From Acidimicrobiaceae bacterium (GTDB lineage Bacteria; Actinomycetota; Acidimicrobiia; Acidimicrobiales; Aldehydirespiratoraceae): DNA of 33,381 bases. The notes under the pieces were generated by a model, which saw only the letters and a list, made by a program, of their open reading frames with translations, did no database searches and was not told the origin of the DNA. The DNA lies in NCBI GenBank assembly GCA_028819505.1, contig JAPPLH010000065.1, positions 1 to 33,381 on the forward strand. The letters run 5' to 3'. Shown here in pieces: positions 25,545-33,381 of this stretch. The position numbers and the translations under genes were made by a program. Every line of letters begins with the position of its first letter. The stretch's first letter is position 1.

Positions 25545-25756
25545 ACCGCCGGTTGGGGCCGGTCAAGCGGTGAGACCTCATAGCCAGGCTGAAGAAGCTC
25601 GGCTGGCGTGGCCCGATCCCGAGCCGGCATGACTACATGGCGCTCGGGCCCCGCAAGGTGTACATTCCGAATGACAAGGAGATCGACGCCGGTCTGTTGC
25701 GCGTCATCCTCAACGAGGCTGGGATCAGCCGCGAAGAGTGGTTCAACACTGACTAG
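25541..25756 (+). pseudogene. hicA: HicA-type mRNA interferase with premature TGA
   Basis: Reading from ATG 25541 (overlapping the hicB stop) gives 10 codons, a TGA at 25571-25573, then an open frame to TAG 25754-25756. Around the stop it reads VKR-stop-DLIARLKKLGW, where HicA proteins normally have KRRDLI; a single C-to-T change (CGA to TGA) explains it. Beyond it the double-stranded-RNA-binding-like HicA fold is complete: GWRGPIPSRHDYM with the catalytic histidine, KVYIPN, LLRVILNEAGISREEW. No ATG, GTG or TTG start follows the stop before the conserved core. The toxin is therefore probably silent unless the TGA is read through or a non-standard start (ATA 25580, CTG 25589) is used. A sequencing error is the other explanation. 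Confidence 0.75.
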
Positions 25757-25802
25757 CCGCCGGTCTCGCTCGTACTTGAGGCGGGGATAGCTTCTGGCTT
25801 CT

Positions 25803-27233
<1,431 letters not shown>

Positions 27234-27248
27234 CCGGCACGGGGAGGG

Positions 27249-27282
27249 GCACCGTCGAACCCGGTGCACGGGCCCCGGGGCC
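27249..27282 (+). terminator. Possible GC-rich terminator hairpins after ahcY
   Basis: GCACCG (27249-27254) and CGGTGC (27262-27267) form a perfect 6-bp stem with a 7-base loop, and the palindrome GGCCCCGGGGCC follows at 27271-27282. No T-run follows, so this is only a weak candidate. Confidence 0.3.
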
Positions 27283-27330
27283 TGGGCCGGCCTGGTTGCG
27301 CCGACGTATGGCCCGCCCGGCGGCGAAGCC

Positions 27331-27437
27331 AAACTGTAAGTCTGTAACGCGCCAAATTATATCTCTATATTGCGCCAAATTGTAAGGTCAATCTCGGCCA
27401 GAATGTCATTCAAACTGTTCTTGTGTAGGCTCTGGGC
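27331..27437 (+). promoter_or_regulatory. AT-rich control region with direct repeats and leaderless promoter of the DUF4143 gene
   Basis: GCGCCAAATT occurs at 27349-27358 and 27372-27381 (23-bp period), with ATATCTCTATAT (ATAT arms around CTCT) between them. AAACTGTAAG (27331-27340) is echoed by AAATTGTAAG (27377-27386). Downstream, ATGTCA (27403-27408), a 17-bp spacer and TAGGCT (27426-27431) make a plausible promoter, and TAGGCT ends six bases before ATG 27438. The AT content differs sharply from the surroundings. The repeats are good operator candidates, perhaps for self-repression. Confidence 0.55.
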
Positions 27438-28724
27438 ATGGGCTTGCCCGATTCCTACATGCCTCGCGTGGTCGATGCACTGATCTCGGACAAGCTGCGC
27501 GCCGTGCCCGTGCTGCTGGTGGAGGGCGCGCGGGGCTGCGGAAAGACCACCACCGCAAGGCAGGTCGCGGCCAGCGAGGTGCTGTTCGACGAGGACGAAT
27601 CGGCGAGGGGCCACGCCGCACAGGGGACGCTGCCGCTTCTCGAGGGTCCACACCCCATGCTGCTGGACGAGTGGCCGCTCGTGGCGGGCCTGTGGGACCG
27701 CGTGAGGCGCGCCAGCGATCGGCTGAGCAGGCCGGGCCAGTTCATTCTGTCGGCGTCCGCCCAGCCGACCGACTACATCATCACCCATTCCGGCGCCGGA
27801 CGGATGGGTCGCATCACGATGCGCCCGATGTCGCTGTGGGAGAGTGGCGCCTCGGCGGGGACGGTGAGCCTCGGGCGGCTCTTCGATGCGGGATTCGAGG
27901 CGCCGAGACGGCCGCGCTCGTTGGGCGGCCCCGCCGCGGTCGAGGAGTTGCGCACCGTCATCGACTGGATGCTGCGGGGCGGATGGCCGCTGACACAGCC
28001 GATGGCCGTCCGCGATGCCCAGTCCTTCGCCCGCGACTATCTCGACGAGGTGTGCCGGGTGGATGTGGCCAAGGCGGGCGGCACGAGGCACGACCCGCGA
28101 GGCGTGCGACGCCTGCTCGCGTCGCTGGCGCGCAACAGCGCATCGGAGGCCAGCGCGCGGACCCTGCAAGCCGACATGGGGGCGGGCGGAGAGGCCGCCC
28201 GTCAGACGGTGAGTGCCTACGTCGGCGCATTGGAGAGCATCTTCGTCTATGAGCGGCAGCCCGCTTGGAGCGCCCGGCTGCTGTCACGCACTCCGCTCCG
28301 TTGCGCTCCCAAGCACCATCTGGTCGACCCTTCTTTGGCGGCGGCTGCTGTGGGCGCGGGGCGGGAGTCGCTCTTCAAGGACCGCGCCGCGTTGGGCCTT
28401 CTGTTCGAGTCGCTGGTCGTGCGAGACCTGAGGGTCTACGCCCAAGCGAACCGGGCCGACGTCTACCACTACCGCGACAAGTCGAAGCTGGAGGTCGACG
28501 CCGTAGTGGAACGCGACGACGGCAGCTGGATCGCGGTCGAGGCGAAGCTCGGATCGCCCGGCCCGGTCGAAGCGGCAGCCGAGTCGCTGCTGGCGCTGCG
28601 GGCCAAGGTGGACACGGCCGTCTGCGGCCCGCCTAGGGCGCTGGTCGTGGTTACTTCGACCGGCCGCCCCTACCAGCGCGACGACGGCGTGGGCGTGGTC
28701 CCCATAACGGCCCTGAGGCCGTAG
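27438..28724 (+). CDS. AAA-type ATP-binding protein with DUF4143 domain
   Basis: A 428-aa protein. Walker A is GARGCGKTT (30-38) and the Walker B-like segment MLLDEWP is at 74-80; SASAQPT follows as sensor 1-like, then RMGRITMRPMSLWESG. The C-terminal half is DUF4143, with EVDAVVE (about 352-358) and IAVEAKLG (about 366-373) forming a PD-(D/E)xK nuclease-like core. Such proteins are common, often horizontally moved and sometimes treated as toxin-like or defence-related, but their function is not established. It is a single gene with its own AT-rich control region and no visible antitoxin partner. ATG 27438 is fixed by the -10 box six bases upstream. It converges on the ABC-transporter operon. 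Confidence 0.88.
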   Translation: MGLPDSYMPRVVDALISDKLRAVPVLLVEGARGCGKTTTARQVAASEVLFDEDESARGHAAQGTLPLLEGPHPMLLDEWPLVAGLWDRVRRASDRLSRPGQFILSASAQPTDYIITHSGAGRMGRITMRPMSLWESGASAGTVSLGRLFDAGFEAPRRPRSLGGPAAVEELRTVIDWMLRGGWPLTQPMAVRDAQSFARDYLDEVCRVDVAKAGGTRHDPRGVRRLLASLARNSASEASARTLQADMGAGGEAARQTVSAYVGALESIFVYERQPAWSARLLSRTPLRCAPKHHLVDPSLAAAAVGAGRESLFKDRAALGLLFESLVVRDLRVYAQANRADVYHYRDKSKLEVDAVVERDDGSWIAVEAKLGSPGPVEAAAESLLALRAKVDTAVCGPPRALVVVTSTGRPYQRDDGVGVVPITALRP

Positions 28725-28744
28725 GCGCCGGAGCCCATGGCGGC

Positions 28745-28760
28745 CTCGGACGCTTCCGAG
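28745..28760. terminator. Short hairpin between convergent genes
   Basis: CTCGGA, loop CGCT, TCCGAG forms a perfect 6-bp stem in the 104-bp gap 28725-28828 between the DUF4143 gene and the converging permease gene. It could act in both directions, but there is no T-run, so confidence is low. Nothing else was recognised in the gap. Confidence 0.25.
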
Positions 28761-28828
28761 CAAGGCACATGAGATACGGCACCACGATGCGTCGGGCCAT
28801 CGCGGCTGCGGTCCATCAGGCCTTGGGC

Positions 28829-29746
28829 TCAATAGTCCGGTTCTCTCAGCTCGGCATAGCCCGCTTCGGCTTCCAGGGAACGGCGTCGCCAGAGCCCGCC
28901 CAGCCAGACCGCGAATATCGTGAGCACGAAGGGGATCATCAGGACGAACTCCCGCGGCACCCGCTCCGTGATGTTGATCTGCGACTGGATGCCGACGGCG
29001 TCGGCGAAACCGAAGAACAATCCAGCGAGGGCTGCGCCGATCGGGTGCCACACCCCGAAGATGACGGCGACAAAGGCGATGAAGCCCCGGCCGTTGGTCA
29101 TGTTCTCGGTGAAGTTGTGAAGTGCTCCGACCGAGAGCTCCGCGCCGCCGAGAGCGCACAGCGCTCCGGAGATGAGCAATGCCTGGAGCCGCATGATTGA
29201 CGGATTCACGCCCGCAGTCCGCGCCGCGAACGGGTACTCGCCCACTGCGGCGAGACGCAGCCCGAATCGGCTGCGGCGCAGCACAACCCAGGCAGCCAGC
29301 ACGATCAGCGGCGTGAGCCAGACGAGGATTGACTGTTCCGCAATGATGACGCCCGGGCCCGACGTAATCCCGCGCACGGGCCGCGGCAGCACGACATCGG
29401 TGAATATGGAGCCGCGCACGTCGAAGATCGCTCCGAGTGCGAACGCTGTGCCACCGAGGCCGATCGAGGTGAGCCCCAGCCCGGCGATGATGACGTTCGC
29501 GCCGAGGGGGCCGATCACCCACCAGTACACGGCAGAGAGTGCCATGCATACGCCGATGGCTGCGAGGATCCCGAGTTCCACCGACCCGGTGGCCTCGCCG
29601 ACGGCCACGGTTGTGAATGCGCCCGTGATCATCAGCCCTTCGAGGCCCAGATGGAAGATCCCAGCCCGGAAGGCGAAGACGCCCGCCGTCGCCACCAGCA
29701 CCAGCGGCGCGGCCGAGCGAAGGGTGGTGGCGAGGATCTGTTCCAT
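28829..29746 (-). CDS. ABC transporter permease, nucleoside importer type (NupQ-like)
   Basis: A 305-aa inner-membrane permease of the BPD_transp_2 family, with about eight to ten helices. FRAGIFHLGLEGLMITGAF near the start and NGRGFIAFVAVIFG with HPIGAALAGLFFGFADAV near the end are typical of the second permease of BMP-linked nucleoside importers. It starts with ATG 29746, whose A overlaps the last base of the preceding permease's TGA. It is the last visible gene of the bmp-ATPase-permease-permease operon. With its partner it would form the heterodimeric channel through which nucleosides enter. The substrate is inferred from the family, not from residues read here. Confidence 0.9.
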   Translation of the reverse strand: MEQILATTLRSAAPLVLVATAGVFAFRAGIFHLGLEGLMITGAFTTVAVGEATGSVELGILAAIGVCMALSAVYWWVIGPLGANVIIAGLGLTSIGLGGTAFALGAIFDVRGSIFTDVVLPRPVRGITSGPGVIIAEQSILVWLTPLIVLAAWVVLRRSRFGLRLAAVGEYPFAARTAGVNPSIMRLQALLISGALCALGGAELSVGALHNFTENMTNGRGFIAFVAVIFGVWHPIGAALAGLFFGFADAVGIQSQINITERVPREFVLMIPFVLTIFAVWLGGLWRRRSLEAEAGYAELREPDY

Positions 29747-30792
29747 CAGTCCGCCAGGGCCTCCGGGGCGAGGGGTGCCCGCCGCCGGCGCGCCGACCGG
29801 AACTTGACTGTGACCAGGAACGCCACCATGCCGTGCAGCAGCACCAGCGCAGGTGGCGGAAGATCCGTGACGATGGGCAGGAACAGGATGGCCGACTGCA
29901 GGCCGCCGAAGAAGATCGCGGCCACGACAGTGCCCCAGACGCTCAGCAGGCCGACGAGCGCCACCACGACCGCAGTGAAGCCCACCTCGGGTGAGAACCC
30001 AGTGACCAGCCGTGCCCCAGGGCCGTGCAGCTCCACCGCGCCGGCAAGACCGGCCAGTGCCCCGGAGAGTCCGAAGGTGACGAGACCCACCCGGCTAACG
30101 TCTATGCCCTGCCAGCGGGCCATAGTCGGGTTGCGGCCGACCAGGGTCATGGTCAGACCGAAGCGGGTGCGATCCAGCAGCAGCCAGACAAGCACGATCA
30201 CGGCTCCGACCAGCAGCAGGACGGTGGCTGAGACGCCGGAGCTGTCGGTGATGCGGAACGCCTCGGGAATGCGCTCGCTGGCCGCGGTCTGGCCGGTGCC
30301 CGACGGGTTGCGCATGGGGCCCGCGGTCAGGTACTGGAGCACGAGTGCGCCGATGAAGTTCATCATCAGCGTGGTCAGCACCTCGTCGGTGGCGAAGCGC
30401 ACGCGCAAGTAGCCGGGCAGCAGCGACCAGGCCGATCCGGCAAGGACCGCTGCCGCCGTCGCGCCCAGGATCACCAGGGTCGCCGGGCCCCCGCGCCAGC
30501 CCAGCGAGACGACCAGCGCAGCGCAGGCGCCCATGTAGAACTGCCCCTGGCCGCCGATGTTGAAGAACCCCGCCCGGAAGCCGATCACTACTCCCAGGCC
30601 GATCAGCAGCAGCGGAATCGCCCAACGGACCGTGGAGGTGGCTGCACCCGTCGCGGTTATCGCCCCCTGGACGGTGCCGGAGAAGACGTCTCCCACGCCG
30701 TAGCCGCTGATCCACAGGACCAGCGCCGTCAGCAGGAACGAGACACCGACCAGCACGATGGTCGAACCCAGCCGCTGCAGGCCGCCGGTCAC
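29746..30792 (-). CDS. ABC transporter permease, nucleoside importer type (NupP-like)
   Basis: A 348-aa permease, longer than its partner because of an N-terminal helix pair around a first periplasmic loop. FRAGFFNIGGQGQFYMGA is the family hallmark of the first permease; ATDEVLTTLMMNFIGALVLQYL and VGRNPTMARWQGIDV follow, the latter probably the coupling-helix region that contacts the ATPase. GTG 30792 overlaps the ATPase stop (GTGA), so translation is coupled. Together with the smaller permease it forms the membrane part of a BMP-dependent importer. Confidence 0.9.
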   Translation of the reverse strand: MTGGLQRLGSTIVLVGVSFLLTALVLWISGYGVGDVFSGTVQGAITATGAATSTVRWAIPLLLIGLGVVIGFRAGFFNIGGQGQFYMGACAALVVSLGWRGGPATLVILGATAAAVLAGSAWSLLPGYLRVRFATDEVLTTLMMNFIGALVLQYLTAGPMRNPSGTGQTAASERIPEAFRITDSSGVSATVLLLVGAVIVLVWLLLDRTRFGLTMTLVGRNPTMARWQGIDVSRVGLVTFGLSGALAGLAGAVELHGPGARLVTGFSPEVGFTAVVVALVGLLSVWGTVVAAIFFGGLQSAILFLPIVTDLPPPALVLLHGMVAFLVTVKFRSARRRRAPLAPEALAD

Positions 30793-32348
30793 CGGAGGGC
30801 CCCCGTCATGGCGTCGCCCACCGCGCGCCGGTCATAGGGCGCTTCGAAACGCGCCACGATGGTCCCTCCGTACATCACGAGCAGGCGATCGGACAGCTCG
30901 AACAACTCGTCGAGGTCCGAGGACACCAGCAGTACGCCCGCCCCCGAGTCGCGCAGCCGTTGCAGTGAGCGGCGCACGAAGTTGGTGGCGGAGAAGTCCA
31001 GGCCGCGGGTCGGCTGGGCCGCGACCAGCACCTCCAGTCCGGGAGCCATCTCCCGAGACAGGATCAGGCGCTGCACGTTGCCGCCGGAGAGGCTCTCGGC
31101 CGGCTGGGAGACCGAGTCGTAGCGGACCTGCCAATGGTCCAGCGCCTCGGTCGCCTGCCGCTTGTACTGATTCAGGGAGATGAGCGGGAGTCGTCGACCG
31201 GGCCGACCGATGAGGCGTAGTGCCGACTGGTTCAACCAGACGGGGGCGCGACGGCTGATCCCCTCGCTGTTGCGGTCGAAGGGCACGAGGCGCAGCCCCC
31301 GCAGCCGTCGCCGGGCAGGAGGAGCGCGGGTCATCTCTGTTCCGCCGAGAAGCACCGAGCCCGCGGCGACGGCGTTCAGGCCGGCGATGACCGACACGAG
31401 GCTGCGCTGCCCGTTGCCCTCCACGCCGGCGATGCCCACGATCTCGCGGGTCTCGACGCTGAGATCGATGCTGCGCAGGCCAGGCTCGAAGGCCGACTCC
31501 CGGCTCGAGACCCCCACCAACTCCAGCAGGGTCTGTCGCTCACCGTCGACGGTCGCTTCCACACCGACGGTTCGATCCGCTCCTGAGGCGGGCCCGACGA
31601 TGGCGTCGCTGAGTCGGCCCTGGGACAGCTCGGACATCTCGCTCGGGCCCAGCACCAGTTCACCGTCGCGGAGCACGCTCACCGTGTCGGCGACGGCGGC
31701 CACCTCCCGCAACTTGTGCAGCACGACGAGAACGGTGACTCCGTCGTCGCGAAGGCGCCGCAGGCGCTCGAACAGCGTGTCGATGGCCGCAGGCGTCAGC
31801 AGGGCAGTGGGTTCGTCCAGGATCACGACGCGCGCGTCGGTGGCCAGCGCTCGCACGATCTCCAGCGACTGGCGGGTCTCCACGGGAAGATCCCGGATGC
31901 GCGTCGACAGCACCGCCTCGCCACCCATCTCGGCCGCCGCGCTCTGCCAGCGCCGGCGCAGTTCGGCTCGCCGGAAGACTGATCGGCCCCCCGGGCGAAA
32001 GGCGGTCAGCTCCAGAGCCTCCACGACCGTGAACGAGGGCGGCAGTGAGAAGTGCTGGTGAACCATGGCAAGCCCGGCGCCTCTGGCGGCGCGCACATCG
32101 CCGGAGGGGAGCTTGCACCCTGCGATGTGCACCTCCCCCGAGTCTGGGGCCTGGAGGCCAGCCAACACCTTGGCCAGAGTGGTCTTGCCGGCTCCGTTCT
32201 GGCCGACCAGAGCATGGATTCTTCCGGGGGCAAGATCGAGGCTGACGTGGTGGAGAGCCCGGACAGCGCCGAAGGAGACACCGAGCGACCGGCAGCGAAC
32301 CGCCGGGGTTACGGCGGGCGCCGGTCCGCTCGGGCTCGGCACCGTCAT
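30789..32348 (-). CDS. ABC transporter double ATP-binding protein (NupO-like)
   Basis: A 519-aa protein with two ATPase domains fused, as in nucleoside and ribose-type importers. Domain 1 (about 17-255) has Walker A GQNGAGKTT, Q-loop MVHQHFSLP, a degenerate signature (LPVETRQSLEIVRAL) and Walker B VVILDEPTALL. Domain 2 (about 275-515) has a weak Walker A, GVEGNGQRSL, but a good signature, LSGGNVQRLILSREM, and no canonical Walker B glutamate (VLVAAQPTRGLD). The asymmetry of one composite good site and one poor site is normal for this family. ATG 32348 starts 19 bp after the lipoprotein gene ends. It drives import through the two downstream permeases. Confidence 0.93.
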   Translation of the reverse strand: MTVPSPSGPAPAVTPAVRCRSLGVSFGAVRALHHVSLDLAPGRIHALVGQNGAGKTTLAKVLAGLQAPDSGEVHIAGCKLPSGDVRAARGAGLAMVHQHFSLPPSFTVVEALELTAFRPGGRSVFRRAELRRRWQSAAAEMGGEAVLSTRIRDLPVETRQSLEIVRALATDARVVILDEPTALLTPAAIDTLFERLRRLRDDGVTVLVVLHKLREVAAVADTVSVLRDGELVLGPSEMSELSQGRLSDAIVGPASGADRTVGVEATVDGERQTLLELVGVSSRESAFEPGLRSIDLSVETREIVGIAGVEGNGQRSLVSVIAGLNAVAAGSVLLGGTEMTRAPPARRRLRGLRLVPFDRNSEGISRRAPVWLNQSALRLIGRPGRRLPLISLNQYKRQATEALDHWQVRYDSVSQPAESLSGGNVQRLILSREMAPGLEVLVAAQPTRGLDFSATNFVRRSLQRLRDSGAGVLLVSSDLDELFELSDRLLVMYGGTIVARFEAPYDRRAVGDAMTGALR

Positions 32349-32367
32349 CGATGCGAGATTACCGTTG

Positions 32368-33381
32368 TCAGAGTTCGGGATCGAAGGGAACCTCGAGAGA
32401 CCCGTCCTTGATCAGCGAGCGAGCCTCGTCGATCTCGTCGAGTGTGGCGCTGATGATCTCCACCATGTCTTCGGGGCCGTTGGCGAGGAAATCTGGGTTG
32501 ACGACTAGGTCCACGCCTCCCTCGGCCACCCCGGCGCCGACATAGCCGGGCGTGTAGGCGTCGCTGAGGGCGTGCCCGACCTGAGTGTGGAGCACCTCGG
32601 CCCAGTACAGCAGGACGCTTGCGATCACGGCTGGGCTGTCGAAGTAGTTGACCGACCCTCCGATCACGTAGCCGCCCTTCTCCTCGGCGGCCTGGATGAC
32701 GCCGAGGTCGGTGGCCGCAGCGTCGGTCATGATGATGTCGACTCCGCCGTCGTACAGCGCGGCCCCGAGTTCGCGGCCCTTGGCCGGATCCTCGAAAGAG
32801 TCGGCGAAGGCGGCCTCCCCGGTGATGCCGGGGTCCTGTCCTTGGCTCCCGGCCACAAAGGCGTTGTAGTCGGCGTTCAGGGGTGGGATCGACACGCCGC
32901 CCACGAACCCCACCTTGCCGGTGGTGTTGAGCGCGCCCGCGAGGATGCCGGCCAGATAGGTGCCCTTGTAGTAGTCGAATCCGATGGAGACGAGGTTGTC
33001 GAGGCCTCCCTCGAAGCCGAAGATGTGGATGAAGCGGGTGTCGGGGAAGTCCGGGGCCACGGCCACGACCGCGTCCTGCATGGGCGGGAAGGTCACTGCG
33101 ACGATGTCGGTGCCCTGGTTGGCCAGGTTGCGGAGCGTGGCCTCGAAGGTCGACGGATCGGTCGCCTCGATGAAGGTGGTGTCGGCGCCGTAGTCGGCCT
33201 CCACCCTCTCGAGACCGAGCACGAGGTCGTCTATGGGCCCGAGGTCGCCCGCGCTCTGATTCACCACGAGCGCGACAGTCGGCACCTCGGCCGGTTCGGG
33301 TTCGGGCGCTTCGGTGGTGGGCGACTCCGGTTCGGGTTCGGGCGCTTCGGTGGTGGGCGACTCCGGTTCGGGTTCGGGCGC
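32368..33381 (-). CDS. BMP-family ABC transporter substrate-binding lipoprotein, N-terminus outside window
   Basis: The frame is open to the right edge, so the signal peptide and lipobox are missing. About 337 codons are visible: a Pro/Glu/Thr-rich linker of repeats, then a Bmp/PnrA-like binding domain (VPTVALVVNQSAGDLG, TDIVAVTFPPMQDAV, FDYYKGTYLAGILAG, GKVGFVGGVSIPPLN, VDIIMTDAAATDLG, EKGGYVIGGSVNYFD). Relatives bind purine nucleosides outside the membrane and hand them to the permeases. GVSIPPLNADYNAFVAGSQ differs a little from the usual GM(D/E)xP...F..G segment, so the ligand could differ. ATG 33285 is only an internal methionine, not the start. The gene is first of the four visible in the operon. 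Confidence 0.88.
   Translation of the reverse strand, partial: APEPEPESPTTEAPEPEPESPTTEAPEPEPAEVPTVALVVNQSAGDLGPIDDLVLGLERVEADYGADTTFIEATDPSTFEATLRNLANQGTDIVAVTFPPMQDAVVAVAPDFPDTRFIHIFGFEGGLDNLVSIGFDYYKGTYLAGILAGALNTTGKVGFVGGVSIPPLNADYNAFVAGSQGQDPGITGEAAFADSFEDPAKGRELGAALYDGGVDIIMTDAAATDLGVIQAAEEKGGYVIGGSVNYFDSPAVIASVLLYWAEVLHTQVGHALSDAYTPGYVGAGVAEGGVDLVVNPDFLANGPEDMVEIISATLDEIDEARSLIKDGSLEVPFDPEL
33293..33381 (-). repeat. 36-bp tandem repeats in the lipoprotein linker
   Basis: Two complete units (33293-33328 and 33329-33364) and part of a third (33365-33381, cut by the edge) are identical in the bases visible and encode APEPEPESPTTE. Placed between the expected lipobox and the binding domain, they form a flexible acidic spacer. 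More copies may lie outside the window. Confidence 0.9.

Noticed and set aside
25757-25802. SAH riboswitch ahead of ahcY
   Set aside because: The 46-bp gap is too short and shows no matching stems.
27349-27381. Attachment site of an integrated element
   Set aside because: The 10-bp direct repeats are too short and only 23 bp apart, and there is no integrase or tRNA nearby; an operator is the simpler reading.

Overview
This is high-GC actinobacterial DNA. The evidence is the coenzyme F420 pair cofD/cofE, a DUF222/HNH (13E12-repeat-type) nuclease gene, frequent GTG starts, few Shine-Dalgarno sequences and start-codon overlaps such as GTGA and ATGA. The gene set (cofD/cofE, large GT2 plus DUF5719, pmm, Trm112, SIS protein, sahH) resembles the fbiA/fbiB to pmmA-manA-sahH neighbourhood of Mycobacterium and Streptomyces. 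Class Acidimicrobiia is my best guess, but the sequence alone does not prove it.

Layout. (1) 1-4475 is an accessory/defence flank: a left-truncated type III restriction Res-like helicase (minus), a 410-bp gap with overlapping inverted repeats, an HNH nuclease gene, and a VapBC-type toxin-antitoxin pair. (2) 4501-8120 is a minus-strand operon rmd-gmd-cofD-cofE, making GDP-D-rhamnose from GDP-mannose and the F420 side chain. (3) 8371-13763 is plus strand: an isochorismatase-fold protein that has lost its catalytic triad, a 1037-aa GT2 membrane glycosyltransferase and a translationally coupled DUF5719 protein. (4) ftsH (13964-15970, minus) starts divergently from (5) a long plus-strand run at 16016-25756: an unknown polytopic membrane protein, a CPBP protease, a large PTPS-related/YfhO-like membrane protein, an ALG5/DPM-like GT2, phosphomannomutase, a Trm112-like protein, a SIS-domain PGI/PMI-like protein, and a wrecked manA whose first ~60 codons are joined in frame to a HicB antitoxin, followed by a hicA toxin gene with a premature TGA. 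(6) sahH (25803-27233) follows. (7) A DUF4143 AAA ATPase (27438-28724) sits behind an AT-rich, repeat-containing control region. (8) 28829-33381 is a minus-strand BMP/Nup-type nucleoside ABC importer: lipoprotein (cut by the right edge), double ATPase and two permeases.

How the genes fit together. Regions 2-5 look like one envelope-glycan programme: phosphosugar supply (pmm, SIS protein), conversion of GDP-mannose to GDP-rhamnose, a polyprenyl-phosphate glycosyltransferase, and large multi-membrane glycosyltransferase-like proteins. ManC, WhiB, DUF3499 and an intact manA are not in this window. If no second manA exists, the SIS protein is the only phosphomannose-isomerase candidate here.

Most notable points: the manA-hicB in-frame junction and disabled hicA; a dispersed GC-rich intergenic repeat family (8.2, 13.8, 22.2 and 25.0 kb); a duplicated glycosyltransferase 5' end that supplies the stop codon of the upstream gene; several start codons exactly six bases after a -10-like hexamer, suggesting leaderless transcripts; and an isochorismatase-like protein without its catalytic residues. 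I saw no CRISPR array, tRNA, rRNA or transposase.
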